Source: Haemonchus contortus (taxonomy: Eukaryota > Nematoda > Chromadorea > Rhabditida > Trichostrongylidae). From it: a DNA stretch of 64,000 nt. Below, one piece after another: positions 1 to 11,656 of the stretch. The notes under the pieces are model-generated. The model made no database searches. It was not told the DNA's origin and saw only the letters and a program-made list of their open reading frames with translations. Numbering within the stretch: position 1 is the stretch's first letter; each line of letters begins with the position of its first letter. Position numbers and translations under genes: made by a program. The stretch lies in the NCBI GenBank assembly GCA_000469685.2, contig LS997566.1, forward strand, positions 25,706,432-25,770,431, written 5' to 3'.

Positions 1-590
1 TTTATAGGACCGATCAAGAACATCTGGAGAGCGAGCCTTCCCCGATTATTGTGAGAACCCTCACTAGGCTTTTCATACTGTTCCTCCCGGAATCGAAGGT
101 AATAACGTCATGGAAAACTAGAAAGGCTGTGTTGCTGTTCAGGAAGGGGGACGATATTGACAACTGACATTGACTTGATCTGTGTGCTATCTGCAATCTA
201 TAAACTTCGCAGACTGAGTCTTTCCATCCATTCGAGAATGCTACATGAAAGACAGCCATGCGAGCTAGCAGGGTTTCAGAGAGGATCCAGAATGATCTTA
301 ATGGTCTGTCGAAAATCCATGCTGTCGGTCCATCGGATTATCCAAAAGTACAAATGTTGTTATGTTCTTACTTTAATGACTTGAAGAAGGCCTTGATATT
401 ATCGAGACACAAGATGTAATTCAACTCTCGGGCAACAGAGTGTTCCTACTTACTGTATAAGCTGCTATATTGGTCTCATAAAAACTTCACGATCAGCGAC
501 CATTCTACGAGGAGTCATTGTCAACGTTAAAAGGGGAAGTTGGTTAAGCGATGCCATCTCACTCACACTTTTCAGAATGAAGTAAGTAGA
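1..590 (+). pseudogene. RTE-type LINE reverse transcriptase fragment (decayed)
   Basis: Conceptual translation in shifting frames gives pieces of an RTE-clade reverse transcriptase: a stretch reading RMLHERQPCELAGFQRG around 235-290, followed by a FNDLKKA piece around 370-395 that matches the usual 'IDLKKAFD' region, and then a piece resembling KNFTI...VKRG around 480-540. Several frameshifts and stops break it, so it cannot make protein. The 5' part runs off the window edge. Assignment rests on motif order typical of RTE reverse transcriptases; the exact clade is inferred. Confidence 0.6.
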
Positions 591-1739
591 TGCGTAAAGG
601 AGACAAAGAACATCCGGCTCTACGCTAAAATTTTCGAGACTGCTTATTCCGGTGGTTCAGTTGGCGGATACTTCAAACTTGGGTGATCAAACCTTTATCT
701 ACTTACAACGTTAGTGAGTACGTGTGTGCTGAAAAGCTATGGTATATAAGCCGTTAAAAAGGCGAGGGCAAGCGGTCTCGGTAGTGTAACGGATAAGAGC
801 ACGGTCTCCGGAAAGGACGAGTTTTGTCGTCTGAAGACTGAAGTTTTGTCCAGAAATCGTCAACCTAGTGAGATATTCGGAACACGTGCTACGGCGATAT
901 AACAGCAGTTAACAAAACATCAAGTCAAAACAAACTTTATTTATTCATTTATTTATTCATTTACAGCCAAAAAGGCCCAGTATCTATCAAGAAGTAAAGG
1001 GAGCTGAAAAGTGGACAACCAGACATACCGCAGCTGACAATCAAACATGTAGGAGGAGATCCCTCTAACATATAGTGACATCCAGGTCCACCACCTGCAC
1101 TAGTCGGCAATGGTGCCTCAATCAGAAGGATTTGCCTGGACTTCGGCACACGAGTATACCGACAGCCTCGTGGATCAGGTAAGGCAGGTAATGGCCGGAT
1201 GTCAACCTAATAAACTTCCGTGGAGAAAGATTATTCTTCAGGACACCCAACAGTTGTCTAAACTCTTGACAAAAATGAGTACGCTCAGAAGGAAATTCAA
1301 TTAGGGAAGAAAATGAATTGGCGCATAGAAACGCACACTCACTTTCTCACTACAGTTAGGTTGATTCATAATCATTGCGTATTTTTTGCGGCTTCTTTTC
1401 TCTCGACATAGGTTGAATATTGAGTCCGGGATTTACAGTAATATTCTTCTTTCTTTCCGTAACAGAAATATGTCCGGGAAGTCATCTACATATATCCCAC
1501 ATTATGCCCTATTACTTCGAGAAAGGTTGTAAGGTAGCGCAGCCATAACATGATCTCAACGAACTTCTCGGCTATGGAACAGTCAGTCAGAGCCGATTAA
1601 AGAATGGGATCTGCTTCTACGTTTGCCCTATTCGCCAGCAGAAACTCCTGTATAAAAAAGGATAGTTCGCCGAAAAAAAAGGATATTTCAGACGAGTAAA
1701 TGGAGAATGTATAAATTCTATTTCCGATCCTTCATTGAA
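591..1739. other. Unassigned DNA, weak repeat signals only
   Basis: No gene is recognised. Around 775-815 there is a tRNA-like stretch (GGTAGTGTAACGGATAAGAG) that could be a worn A-box of a tRNA-derived SINE, but no B-box follows. A TTTATTTATTCATT tract lies near 930-965. The area around 1080-1200 resembles a segment near 55620-55720, which suggests a shared old repeat. Confidence 0.3.
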
Positions 1740-4425
1740 TGATAATTATTTATGCAGTACAGCAATAAACAGAATAAATAACAGAACAAAACATATGTGC
1801 AGGATTGACTTGAAGGCGAAGGTGAAGAAAGAAGAAGATACTATCAGCTCATGGGCGAGTGCGTGTATCGCTTGAGCCAAAGACTAAAAAGCGAAACATC
1901 ATTCCCGCCAGATCATCCATGGCTCGAGATCTAAGCTTTTGGTGATTGCGAAAGTCGCGTTATCCCCGCCACTTAGAGTACCGTTCTTGTAACACGTGTC
2001 AGACAACATAAAACGTATTAGCAACAAACGAATCATCACTTCATAGAATTCACGCCGGGTAGACTTGTGTGGCTCCTCCAGCCGCTCCTTCAGCTCTTTG
2101 ATCCTGCTTTCAGCTTCCCTCTTCGCATCCATTGCTGTTGAGTTCCGCCGACTTTTCTGATAGGTCGCGGACAGAACTGTGGTGGGTCCGGTATCTTCCC
2201 CCGAACACGGCACCGCGCTCGCCGCACTCGCCGCTTATCACAGAGTTACGATGGAAGTTTGGTGCGCGCAATTTGTGAGTTAGCGAGTCCCTTAATTATT
2301 TGAGTTTGCTGGCAGCTCCCATCAATTCCAATGCGGTCTTCATCATCTTCAATAGCGGAGTAGTCATTCTTAACAATCAAGTCCAATAAATATAAAACCG
2401 AAAAAGGAAGAGAAAAACAATCAAAAACAATTAAGGAAGAAAGGCAGTCAATGAAAAATCTTGCGTCCTATCGATTGGCGGGGGTACGGTAATTGCTGTT
2501 TGGAGCCGCGAGACAACTAGAAAAGATTCGCCGCACACCGCCAAGCGAATGTTCGCAACCGGGGAGAAGTTCGGTTACCCGCTATAATGCCCATACCTTT
2601 CGCAGTGATAACATTTCACGTTGAACTTGCGGCAAATATGGTGTTCGAATTTTATTTCAAGGCAGCAGGCGCATCTATGTTCTCTATTCATGATCGATCT
2701 GCGCACCGAACTCTCCTTGTAAATCTCACAAGAATCGCTTTAGCGTTCTCCGTTTCCCTGACGAAAAAAATCGTTCTTTCGTGCCAACGTCTTGTGATTC
2801 CTCGACTGAAAACCCTGGTTTCACATTCGGATTCCCTTTTGAGTGCGGCGATGAGATTGTCAAGTTCCTCAACTTCTGCCTAAGCGTCGAAGATTTCTCT
2901 CTTTACTTGGCGTATGCGTTGCCACATCTCAGCCTCGTATTTTTCTCCATCGTCCGCTGCGACATTTTCCATAAATTCCACTGGGTAACCTCCGCTTCCT
3001 CAAGGAGGGGGGTCCGGCTCTGGCTGAAGCACCTCAGTGTCCTCCCCCTCGCCGTCGCTACCGTCCCCAGCGCCGTCTATAGTAAGTTCTTCCGAGGCTG
3101 CCGGTGGAGACCGTTCCCAAACGGCGTCAGTAATGTGTTGCGCACGTGGCCTATGCCCGAAGCGATGAGCTCTTGAAGCTTTAACGTCTCGTTTTGAACA
3201 ATGGTTATCAACTCCTCGAAATACTTCTGATCATTGCTCGGAAGAATTCTTTGGAATCCAACTTTCATTGATTCTCTGACTTCTGTCAAGCCCGATAGCA
3301 CGATTTTCTGAAATTTCACTTCCAAGTGAACTTCCTCCCCCTTGATTTCGTGTCTCAGCTCAGCCAGCATCGACCGGTACTCTTCAAGAATGTAGAATTG
3401 CTCCGAGATGACATGCTCCAACTGGTGCTGACCCAGAGCAAACGCTTTCCCTCTGTCGTCTCGTTGTGGCTTGTTGGCAGGGTGTTCCAATTGGTTCCAG
3501 AGAGTACCATTCCTAAGACGATAATCAATGGCACAACAACAAGAAGCGAGCGAAGCTCTGTGCGTAAAAGCGCTGACTTAGCCCATGTCTCCTCCCTCGA
3601 ATATCGGTATTGGGACGGGTGGTACCTTAGGTACGATTGCGTCTATTTGGTAGGGACTTCTTGTCTGTATTGGAGGCATATCTGACTCTAAGCGCTTCAA
3701 CCAACAAATCGATTCGATCTAATAACTGATCATTTCAGTTCTACCACGTGTTCTGTTATTTCCTTCTCTGTGGCGGGGCATCGCGTAGGGATCGACTATC
3801 GCGTTCACTCCCATATTTATTGATCATCCCTACCAAGTTGTTGCAATACCGAGAGATGAGGGATTTCCTTGTTCTTAGCGCCATTGGACCCGACATGGTT
3901 ACTTTTTGTAATAAATTCTTTGAATGATCGATTCTTATCGAAACAAGGGCAAAAAATGAAGAAATCCGAATTCAAAGAGAAAAATGAAATCAAAGTATTA
4001 AAGTGGAAAGAAGCCTGTTTCTTCTTGGCGAGAATTTCGCGTTAACCTTCAGAACAAGGCTCAAACGTTCTAAGCGTCCGAAGTAAATTTCGGTACCTCT
4101 TCACTGGCTTTCTGCTCCTTTTGACGGATGCACAATAAAAAGGAAATCTCCCGATGAGTATACGAAGAAATATATATTATATCTTCTGTCTGCGATGGTG
4201 GTCCAGTGGATGACATATCATTTATGCAGTACAGCAATAAACAGAATGGATAACAGAACAGAATATGTGCAGGACTTGAAGGCGAAGGCGAAGAAAGAAG
4301 ATACTATTGATTGGTGGCCTATTCAAACCCCTTCGGCCAAAGATCAAAGTGGACATCATTCCCCAGATCACCAATGTCTCGAGATCTAAGATTTTTAATG
4401 ATCGCGAAAGTCGCGATACTATAGA
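1740..4425 (-). mobile_element. Decayed gag-like retroelement between direct repeats
   Basis: Two direct repeats of about 200 bp (about 1745-1955 and 4210-4420, both opening with TTTATGCAGTACAGCAATAA) bracket a region whose minus strand reads as broken coding sequence. Minus-strand pieces include a charged, helix-rich stretch (3490-3077) with many Glu and Lys, an acidic linker (about 3100-2990), a second helical stretch (about 2940-2830), and a CYHCERYGH zinc-knuckle-like motif near 2630-2600. Stops and shifts interrupt every domain. Gag-like helices followed by a zinc knuckle suggest a retroelement gag. The repeats could be worn LTRs or parts of two copies. No reverse transcriptase was found. 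Confidence 0.45.
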
Positions 4426-6500
4426 TTATCACGTCAATCGTCCGTTAAAAATTTTGCTAGCGGACAAGTTTCGAGGAAATGGATGATTTGATGGCCAACG
4501 ACAAGGCGTGGATCACTTCTAAGAATCAAAACTTCGCCTACGGAATGCGACTGCTTAGCTAATGGGATGCAGTGCTTGACGTAGATGGTGGATTAAATCC
4601 GGAATAACTATTTGAACATGTCTTTGCTAAATATTTCCATCCTTTCTTCAGACGAAATTTGCTGACAAGCATCATGCATCAACCTGATACTTATGGGAGA
4701 TGGAACATTGATAGCTGTATTATGAAGCTTTATATCCGTACTATAAATTTATAAATTTACTAGTAGTGCCACGACACACTGTTGTCGGAGTGGTGAGACA
4801 GAAAGGATGGGAGTCCACCGTTCTGGTATCTAAACTGTTCTCTAACTCAGATTTTAAAGCTGATAGTATCGGTAACGCCAGGTCTTAGAAAACTCTTCCT
4901 AAACGCCTCACCATCAACAAATACCAGTAATTCAAATGGAAGTTTCTCAAAGTTCCTAGTCGTGTGATAAAAGTGGGATAGGAAAGTTAGCGATTAGCAT
5001 TTGTTGTGAATTCTTTTATGATATATTGCAAACCTCCCGGACCTTGCGTTGCAGGATTCTAGAACCCAATAACTGCTAGGTTTCAATCTAGTTTCATGCC
5101 TATGTATTCGGAATCCCACAGTGAGGTCATCAAGTAAGCTCACCTGGCTCAAACGTGTCAGCCCTAGCCAACTCATTCCTTTTTCATAACTCGGGATGTT
5201 ACTTATTGTGCATTTTACGCTATGTACATGTAGAAAATATAAAGAAGAAAAAGGATTGAGTCTCATAGCAATCTTATCTCCTTTATAAGGTACATCATGG
5301 GCTTTGCTGTAACTGCATTCCTCATATCCGATTAGCCAGTAGATAACATCAGGCTCAAGATGACTCATACAAAACCAACCTGCTCATGACTGAATGCTAT
5401 CATAAAGAGAAATCTTCATACTGCGACACTTTCCATTTTGAAATTAGTTCCGGAGACTTCGACTCCACAGCTGTTTCGTCATTGAACGCGCTGTGGAAGG
5501 GCATTGGAAAAAAGGGCATTGGTGGAAAAACCCGACACAATGATTTTCGAAACTATTGCAGAGGAGACTTGGTGGTTTCGAGCTCCATGAGCGAAGGAAG
5601 GAGGAATAGGAAGGATGTTTCAAGATCGACGATCGGGCGGGTTGGACACGTTACATAATGACCGTTGAACTGAGCTCTCGCTGAGTAGTTTCCTCGGAAC
5701 GTCTCACGAACTGCACGAGTTGTCACTACGGTCAGACTTTCCGCGAAAGTGCAAACGGCAGGAATGCTATTTTTCGGGTCCTTTAAGCGGGCACTGGAAA
5801 TCTTGGCTTGCCACAGGGACAATGAAGACATTACTACTGCCCGCTCGAGAGATTCCCAGTTATCTTCAATTCCGTCGCACTTCACTACTGACTCTTGCCT
5901 TATATAGGCACATACCAGCCTCTTCAGTTATTATATGTTCTGTCACAGATTATCCATGATCGCCTTATATCCCGACCCTCCCGATCAAGTGCTGTGGTCC
6001 CAACACTGATATGGAACTCGCGCGGGGCCTACCTGCTGAGACTACATTTTGAATGTTCAGCTCCAACACTGTCCCGCGAAGCTGCGCTTCCTTTTTCTCA
6101 AATGTAACTTCCGCAAAACTCAAGCTTTCTATGAGAAAGTTGAACAGTAGGCAATTGGACAATTAGCACATTGTGTGACCTTCCAACAGCACACAACCAT
6201 TTTCAAATTGAACACCAACACACTTTCAGTGACTTAGTTTCCATGGTTTTTATATTGAGAATTTCGGCTGATTCTTACTGTATGAGGTCATTCATGCACC
6301 TTCTCCATTGTTAAGGCTACGGAATGGTACTCGGGAATGCGATTGCGCCAAGACAACGTTGACGCCATCATTTTCGCGGAGGCTTAACATCTTAGCAAGT
6401 TCTGGAGTTCAAGCGGTGTCGGTCAGATGTGTAAAAACGATTTGGAAGAATAAAGACACAGTGTCTGCCGAAGTCAAAAAAAACACTCAGGAGCAGCAAG
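4426..6500. other. No recognisable gene
   Basis: Only short open frames with no recognised motif are present. The longest (minus, 5885-5553, about 110 codons) has no family signature and overlaps another frame on the plus strand. Confidence 0.3.
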
Positions 6501-6519
6501 AATAACGTCTCATCTTGTC

Positions 6520-6872
6520 GTCAGAAGCATTTTGCGGCCTGCAAGGAACGATCCTTGTCTCGCTGCAGCCGAAACAGAAACTCAGCTGCTCATCTAATGG
6601 TTTCGCGACAACAGTGCCCCTGTGCTCGTGTCCTGCCGTGGCCATCGCAGTCTTCAGATCTGAATCCCATTTAGCACTTGTGGGATAGGCTTGCGCCTCA
6701 AGTTAAAGGCGTCATGGCTCGAAGTAAGCACGAAAGCCTTTTTAACAGAAGATGGCATAGGAGAATATTCCATAGTGGAAGATCGACATCGAATCCGTAC
6801 CACGCCGATGTCAAGCGCCCACTGAAGCCAATTGTTATGCAACAAAGTACAATATCACAGTTGGTACAATAG
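6520..6872 (+). pseudogene. Tc1-like transposase C-terminal relic
   Basis: Around 6635-6690 the plus strand reads PWPSQSSDLNPI, then a stop, then HLWDRLAPQVKG. This matches the Tc1-family 'DWPSQSPDLNPIEHLW' block around the third catalytic acidic residue, with the Glu codon replaced by a stop (TAG). The sequence before and after is only weakly transposase-like. It is a dead fragment without recognisable terminal inverted repeats. Confidence 0.6.
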
Positions 6873-7282
6873 CGGCCAAAAGTCTTCGGTAAACGCTATT
6901 CCAATCGTAAGTTTTTTCTAGTCAAGAGATCGAAGAAAAACTCTTATATGTCCAACTTCACCACGAACCGAACCAGTTTATACTTTTGCCTTCGAAACTG
7001 GGGATCATGTGACTGTTCCAAAGGTTTTACTACTGAAGCGAATTTCCCTAAGGTGGGAGGTTAGCGATATTTGCATTTCTGCATTCCATTTGTGCTCGAC
7101 GTTAGTGCTAATGCAGTCAAAGCATGCATAAAAGCAAAGAAGTCAGCCAGGGGGTTTCGCACGTAGGAGTACACATGAAGGAATCGAGCAGGCAAATCAC
7201 GGCCATTTCTGGAATTACGAAAGCCCCACAGCAAAGGATGTCCGCGAACTTCTAATGCTATCAGGTCGGAACTCTGTTTGCA

Positions 7283-7546
7283 ATGCTGAGAGAACGGAAA
7301 GACCCTGATGTACTTCATCAGCCCAGGACAGATGGATCATATTTAGTTCGAGGGTTGACCCTCGCCTCACTGCGACTGACACTGCGGCCGAGTTCAGCGC
7401 TAGCTGACGCCATTCTTAGTCGGCGAACTGTAGAGAGACGTCTAACCAATGCTGTTATTCATGGGAAGCTTCCAGCCAAAAAGTCGTCCATCAGTCGAAA
7501 AAAAAAGCGAGTTAAAGCGAAATTTGCGCGTCGTTACCTCAACTAA
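7283..7546 (+). pseudogene. Tc1-like transposase N-terminal domain relic
   Basis: An open frame of 87 codons contains SRRTVERRLTNAVIHGKLPA followed by a basic tract ending in KFARRYLN. This is the second helix-turn-helix region and linker of Tc1-type transposases, normally followed by the first catalytic Asp. The catalytic part does not follow in frame. It lies downstream of the C-terminal relic at 6520-6872 in the same orientation, so the two are either separate copies or rearranged. Confidence 0.6.
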
Positions 7547-7824
7547 ACGTCGACTGACTAGGGTGAAGCTCTTTTTAAGACGAGAGCAATTTCAATTAGT
7601 TTGAAAAAGGTGGAATACCGTGTGAACGATTTTGTAAAGCAAGAGAAAGGTTACAATTGGAAAAGCGGTCCATTGAAGACCTCTGGCCGCTACTGTATAT
7701 TGCTACAGTTCCTGTGCAAGTTGTTGTGTTGAAAAATTGGAAATTCAGAGAGATTAAAGACTATACACGGATGATGTGGTGTTTGGCTAAAAAAAGGATG
7801 TAAAGTCTTCCGAAATATTGTGTT

Positions 7825-7875
7825 GTGAATTGAGAAATGTTGGATTGTGAAATATTCTGAGTATTTCACAATTCA
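7825..7875. repeat. Short hairpin, 11-bp stem
   Basis: ATTGTGAAATA and TATTTCACAAT form a perfect 11-bp inverted repeat around a 7-nt loop. No gene is attached. It may be the remnant of a terminal inverted repeat or a template-switch product. Confidence 0.5.
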
Positions 7876-8074
7876 CCTACTTGAACAATTGAAAACTCAC
7901 TCCTTTATCACATTCATTGGTAGGCATTAAAATTGGAACAAAGGTTGGTGTTTTGAAAAAGGTGCGCTCGAAAAGTGAAAACATTAGTGCTCCCTTGTCG
8001 TATTTCCCTGAAATTCGGATGCTATAATTACACAGCGGAATGGCGGTTATGATTTCCGGGTCATACACAAGGCC

Positions 8075-8172
8075 ACACACACGAACGCGCACATACACTC
8101 CTGTGCACACTCATAAATACACACATACACAACCACACATACACTTACGTACACACATGCACACATACATAC
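8075..8172. repeat. CA-rich microsatellite, target of the BEL insertion
   Basis: Imperfect CACA/CATACA repeats run up to the BEL element and continue after it (about 12849-12912), so the retrotransposon inserted into this tract. Confidence 0.7.
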
Positions 8173-8567
8173 TTTGGTGGATTACCAAGGGAAGATTGTA
8201 ATTAGGACGTGTAACAAAGGTTTATTAACACGCCTAGTACAAAGATCGACCATAATAGAACATTCACAGGGTTTATATACACAATATGTGGGCGGTCCTC
8301 AGATACTGTATCGCCACTGGACCTTAGGGGTCCGTGGCGGTACTCAAGCTCGGGGGATGAAAGAGCGGACCGCGCCAACGGCAGAACTTAAGCTACCTAC
8401 TTGATTGCACACTTATGATACCGCCAGGTCATGCCTGTGGTCTCAACTCAAGAGATACTCATGTCAAGTTATGCCCATGGTTAATATGTTGAACTCGCAT
8501 GTTATCTATCATACTGGTAGAGGCTAGTTCTACTATAAACATCTATATGGTTGTGAATCCACAACAC
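8173..8567 (-). repeat. BEL 3' LTR
   Basis: This is the 3' LTR of the minus-strand BEL element. It appears identical to 12455-12849. It contains a 76-codon chance frame that is repeated in the other LTR. On the minus strand it opens with TGTTGTGG and ends with ATCCACCA (plus AA). Confidence 0.9.
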
Positions 8568-8815
8568 TGGGGCGGGGCGAAAAGTAGCGGTAGCTACATT
8601 GTACAACAGTGTTACCTACATAAAATTAACAGTGCATCAATGCATATTCTATATTAGACGAGCGAATATCAATGCAACTATGCGGCAACAATGTTCATCA
8701 TTACAATATATAATAGTTTTCATTATTCATGAGTAGAATGACATTATTTACAAATGTCTGTCGTTGTCGTTTGCAAACGTCATAGTTAGCTGGGGACGAC
8801 GGTGTAGAGAGGAAC
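8568..8815 (-). other. BEL 3' untranslated segment with C-rich tract beside the 3' LTR
   Basis: About 250 bp separate the end of the gag-protease frame from the 3' LTR. At the LTR edge, where a polypurine tract would be expected on the coding strand, the minus strand reads CGCCCCGCCCCAG. The purine-rich strand is therefore the opposite one. A further A/G-rich block (plus-strand GGGGCGAAAAG) directly abuts it. Confidence 0.6.
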
Positions 8816-11656
8816 TTAGTTCTCAGCAGCCCTTGGCGGCTGACATCGCATGGGGGCGTCAGCTTTTTTCCTCGATGTTGATGACGATTTCCTTGGAGTT
8901 GTGCCTCTTGCTCTATATGTTGAAGACTCGTCATTTTGGTCGTGTGATGAAGAGTGTATTTCCAAAGGAATAGGTCGATTGGTTGGTCTCTGGGCTATTC
9001 TCCCTGTTGATTCTTGAAGTATGGCGCTCCGAAATTGGCAGTTCGTTGCCTGGTGTCCAGTCATGCAGCAGAACTTGCAACATCGCGTCGTCGGGATGGT
9101 AGGACACTGAGGTGTGCCTTTTTGAGGCACTTCCGTCTGAGTTACTTGCAGCGTCCTTAGGTCTAGTGTGTGCACCCTTTCATCGAGTCGTCGCAAGCGG
9201 TCCTCCATCCTATTGAGCTTCCGCTTGATGTCGTTTACGCTATCCAATAAAGCATAGAACGTATCGCTAGCGTCCTTGTTTGAAAAGACGCCCTTGTCAT
9301 CTTGCGATACTAAAGGAGTTCGCAAGGTAGTTTTCGGTTGACCTATAGGCCCTTTCATCTTCCGTGGTGTTCCTTCTGGAGGGATTTTGCTGACCCATTC
9401 CAGACGTGCTTTTGCAGCGGAACGACGGAAGGGAGCAGGATCTCGGATGTTGGCAAGAGGTGCTTCCGCTCCAGAGATATTTTTGTCCATTTTGGAGTAG
9501 TCTTTTGATGATATAAGAGGAGTAGCCACAATGAGCGACCCACATTGTACATCTCTAACTTGCTTCATTGGATTGGGTATGCTGCCAGTTCCTGAGATTG
9601 TGCATCCGAAGATAGTGGGTGTGAGGACTAATCCAGATGGTAGCTTTATGACTGGATTGTGGTGTTCGATCACTTGATTTAAGAGGTCCTGTCCAATGAG
9701 TAAATCAGGTGAAACTTCTGACGGGCGTAAGGTTTGCTGAGCGACCATGATTTTCTTCCTTTTAATGAAGCTTTTGTCAGCTCCCGATAGTAGAGCGGCC
9801 TTGGTAGTCGTCGTCAGTTTCTCCTTGGTGAAAACCGACAGACGTTGCAGTTTCCTCGAGCTGCGTAAGCCCTTCAAGGTCACTTTCACTTCATCCGATT
9901 TGAAGGTTTCTTGAAGCTCTCCCATTCCTGTTATGGTAAATGATGTGGAGCCTATTGTTGGCAGCCTCAATCTGTTTCTCATCTCTGCCTTTATGAAGCT
10001 TTTCTGAGCTCCTGAATCAAGAAGAATAGTGATTGGCTGATAATCTCCACTGCCTTCATTAAAGATCAAAGTGGAGGCCATTTGCAGTACGCATTGTCCT
10101 GATACCGGTCGTTCCGAATCTGTGGTGAAGTTCCGAGCAGGAGCAGCATGCAATGTTTGCACTCTGTTTGTTTCTCTCGAGTTATTATTATTTCTTGGTG
10201 TTGGTCGTCTGAAGCGGTTGGTTTGAGATGGAAGCGGCATCCTTGCAGCGCCATGCTGAGTGGAGTTCGGCGGTGGGTTTTGCCTACGATTAGGCAGGAT
10301 CATAGATTCCAGACCACTGCTCGATGTTATGCAGAGTGAGCCATGGTGATCCCCCTTGCATTTTGGACATGGTCCCATTGCTGTGCAGAATCTTGAGCCG
10401 TGAGTTTTATCGAAACATTTCCAGCACACTCCTTGGCGCTTGGCTTCCATTCGCCGAGTCTCAGGTGCAGGGAACCTGGCGCATTGTTGTGGTGAGTGCG
10501 ACTCTCCAAACAGACATGTGTGTCTCAGTCGATGACTGGGGAACTGCTTCATTTGGTTGCGTCCCCCGTTATGTCCTCTGGCGTTGTTCTGCATGGCTTG
10601 GGCGCTTTGACTACCGAAGAGCGTCTTTGTCGTTAGTTCGGTGGTTTCTTGAAGCGTGATGATTTCATCAACGGCATCAAGAATATCCTTCACTTCGAAT
10701 CCTGTGCCACTTTGATTTTCTTTCTTAATTACTCGGCTACAGATATTCTCTGTGAATTTGGAAAGGATAAGACGTCGCCATACTCTGTCTGCGTTCATTG
10801 GCACTCCAGTTTGTTCTAGGTGCACGATGCGAGAAGATATGGAATTGAATGTATTTCGACAGCTCCTCGAGTTTTCTTGAGCCCTAGGCAGATGCTCGAT
10901 CTCGTTTATCAAGATATCGGCTATGCTTGATGATCTGTCGTACTGTTTCTTGAGTATATTCAGGGCGACATTGTACTTGTCGCCAATGACTGGAATGCTG
11001 CTAATTGAAGCAGCTGCTTTTCCCTTCAATGCTTGTTTCAGGAAAAGGAATTTTTCCTGGTCACTCAAGTCCGTCTCGTTGTGTATGAGGGATTCGAAGA
11101 CTGACCAGAAGGTGTTGAATTCTCTGTAATCTCCAGAGAATGTTGGAACTTCGAGCAGAGGGCGTCGAACTCGTATGGTACGTTCATACAACGTATTGAG
11201 AGTATCCCCTCCGCTGTGGCAATTGTGTTGGCTGCTACCAGCCTGGTTGGCAATGCTGGCGGCTTCTGCTATGAACGAGGCTTGCTGCGCCAATTCTTCC
11301 TTTCTGAACTCGATTTTGCTCAGCCATTGTATTATTGCGATTTCAAGGCTATTTGACTCGAGCTCCATGTGGTTGTTCAGCTCGAGCATCAGCTTTTCAC
11401 GATCCTTCTGTTCCGATCGTGAACTGATTGTTTCGATCGCTTTATCAACATAGGTATCGTGGAGTTGTTTTGCCTTTGTGATTGTTGTTGTCAAGTGGTT
11501 CAGCTGTGCAGTTTTTTCTCTTATGTACACCGCACATTCCTCTTTTTCAGTTGGAAATGTGAATGGGTTGTCCAAAAGTTTGAGATCTGACTCGCTTGAA
11601 CGGATCAGCCTGCATGCGTGGGTGATTCTGGTCTTGAATAGTTGAATCTCCGCCAT
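8816..11656 (-). CDS. BEL gag-protease polyprotein with extra C-terminal zinc knuckle
   Basis: The open frame extends to 11791, but the likely start is the Met at 11656 (MAEIQLFKTRI), where the gag domain begins. Residues below use the longer 991-residue frame. Residues 46-400: helical gag of the DUF1759 kind, with the LEVPTFSGDYREF block at about 213. Residues 426-437: degenerate knuckle lacking its second Cys. C456-C459-H464-C469 and C475-C478-H483-C487: two zinc knuckles. Residues 585-740: aspartic protease domain (DUF1758-like) with catalytic LLDSGAQ (Asp 592) and the later LLIGQDLL. Residues 838-885: likely coiled coil. C905-C908-H913-C918: a third complete CCHC knuckle, then a basic Ser/Arg-rich tail. 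In BEL elements the protease normally leads into reverse transcriptase; here it leads into this tail and stops. Confidence 0.85.
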   Translation of the reverse strand: MAEIQLFKTRITHACRLIRSSESDLKLLDNPFTFPTEKEECAVYIREKTAQLNHLTTTITKAKQLHDTYVDKAIETISSRSEQKDREKLMLELNNHMELESNSLEIAIIQWLSKIEFRKEELAQQASFIAEAASIANQAGSSQHNCHSGGDTLNTLYERTIRVRRPLLEVPTFSGDYREFNTFWSVFESLIHNETDLSDQEKFLFLKQALKGKAAASISSIPVIGDKYNVALNILKKQYDRSSSIADILINEIEHLPRAQENSRSCRNTFNSISSRIVHLEQTGVPMNADRVWRRLILSKFTENICSRVIKKENQSGTGFEVKDILDAVDEIITLQETTELTTKTLFGSQSAQAMQNNARGHNGGRNQMKQFPSHRLRHTCLFGESHSPQQCARFPAPETRRMEAKRQGVCWKCFDKTHGSRFCTAMGPCPKCKGDHHGSLCITSSSGLESMILPNRRQNPPPNSTQHGAARMPLPSQTNRFRRPTPRNNNNSRETNRVQTLHAAPARNFTTDSERPVSGQCVLQMASTLIFNEGSGDYQPITILLDSGAQKSFIKAEMRNRLRLPTIGSTSFTITGMGELQETFKSDEVKVTLKGLRSSRKLQRLSVFTKEKLTTTTKAALLSGADKSFIKRKKIMVAQQTLRPSEVSPDLLIGQDLLNQVIEHHNPVIKLPSGLVLTPTIFGCTISGTGSIPNPMKQVRDVQCGSLIVATPLISSKDYSKMDKNISGAEAPLANIRDPAPFRRSAAKARLEWVSKIPPEGTPRKMKGPIGQPKTTLRTPLVSQDDKGVFSNKDASDTFYALLDSVNDIKRKLNRMEDRLRRLDERVHTLDLRTLQVTQTEVPQKGTPQCPTIPTTRCCKFCCMTGHQATNCQFRSAILQESTGRIAQRPTNRPIPLEIHSSSHDQNDESSTYRARGTTPRKSSSTSRKKADAPMRCQPPRAAEN

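Noticed and set aside
2587..3176. Plus-strand frames of about 100-130 codons
   Set aside because: The minus strand of the same region shows gag-like helices and a zinc knuckle; the plus frames look like shadows.
8174..8404. 76-codon plus-strand frame, repeated at 12456-12686
   Set aside because: It lies wholly inside the BEL LTR and is duplicated only because the LTRs are identical. No family signature, and it runs against the element's direction.
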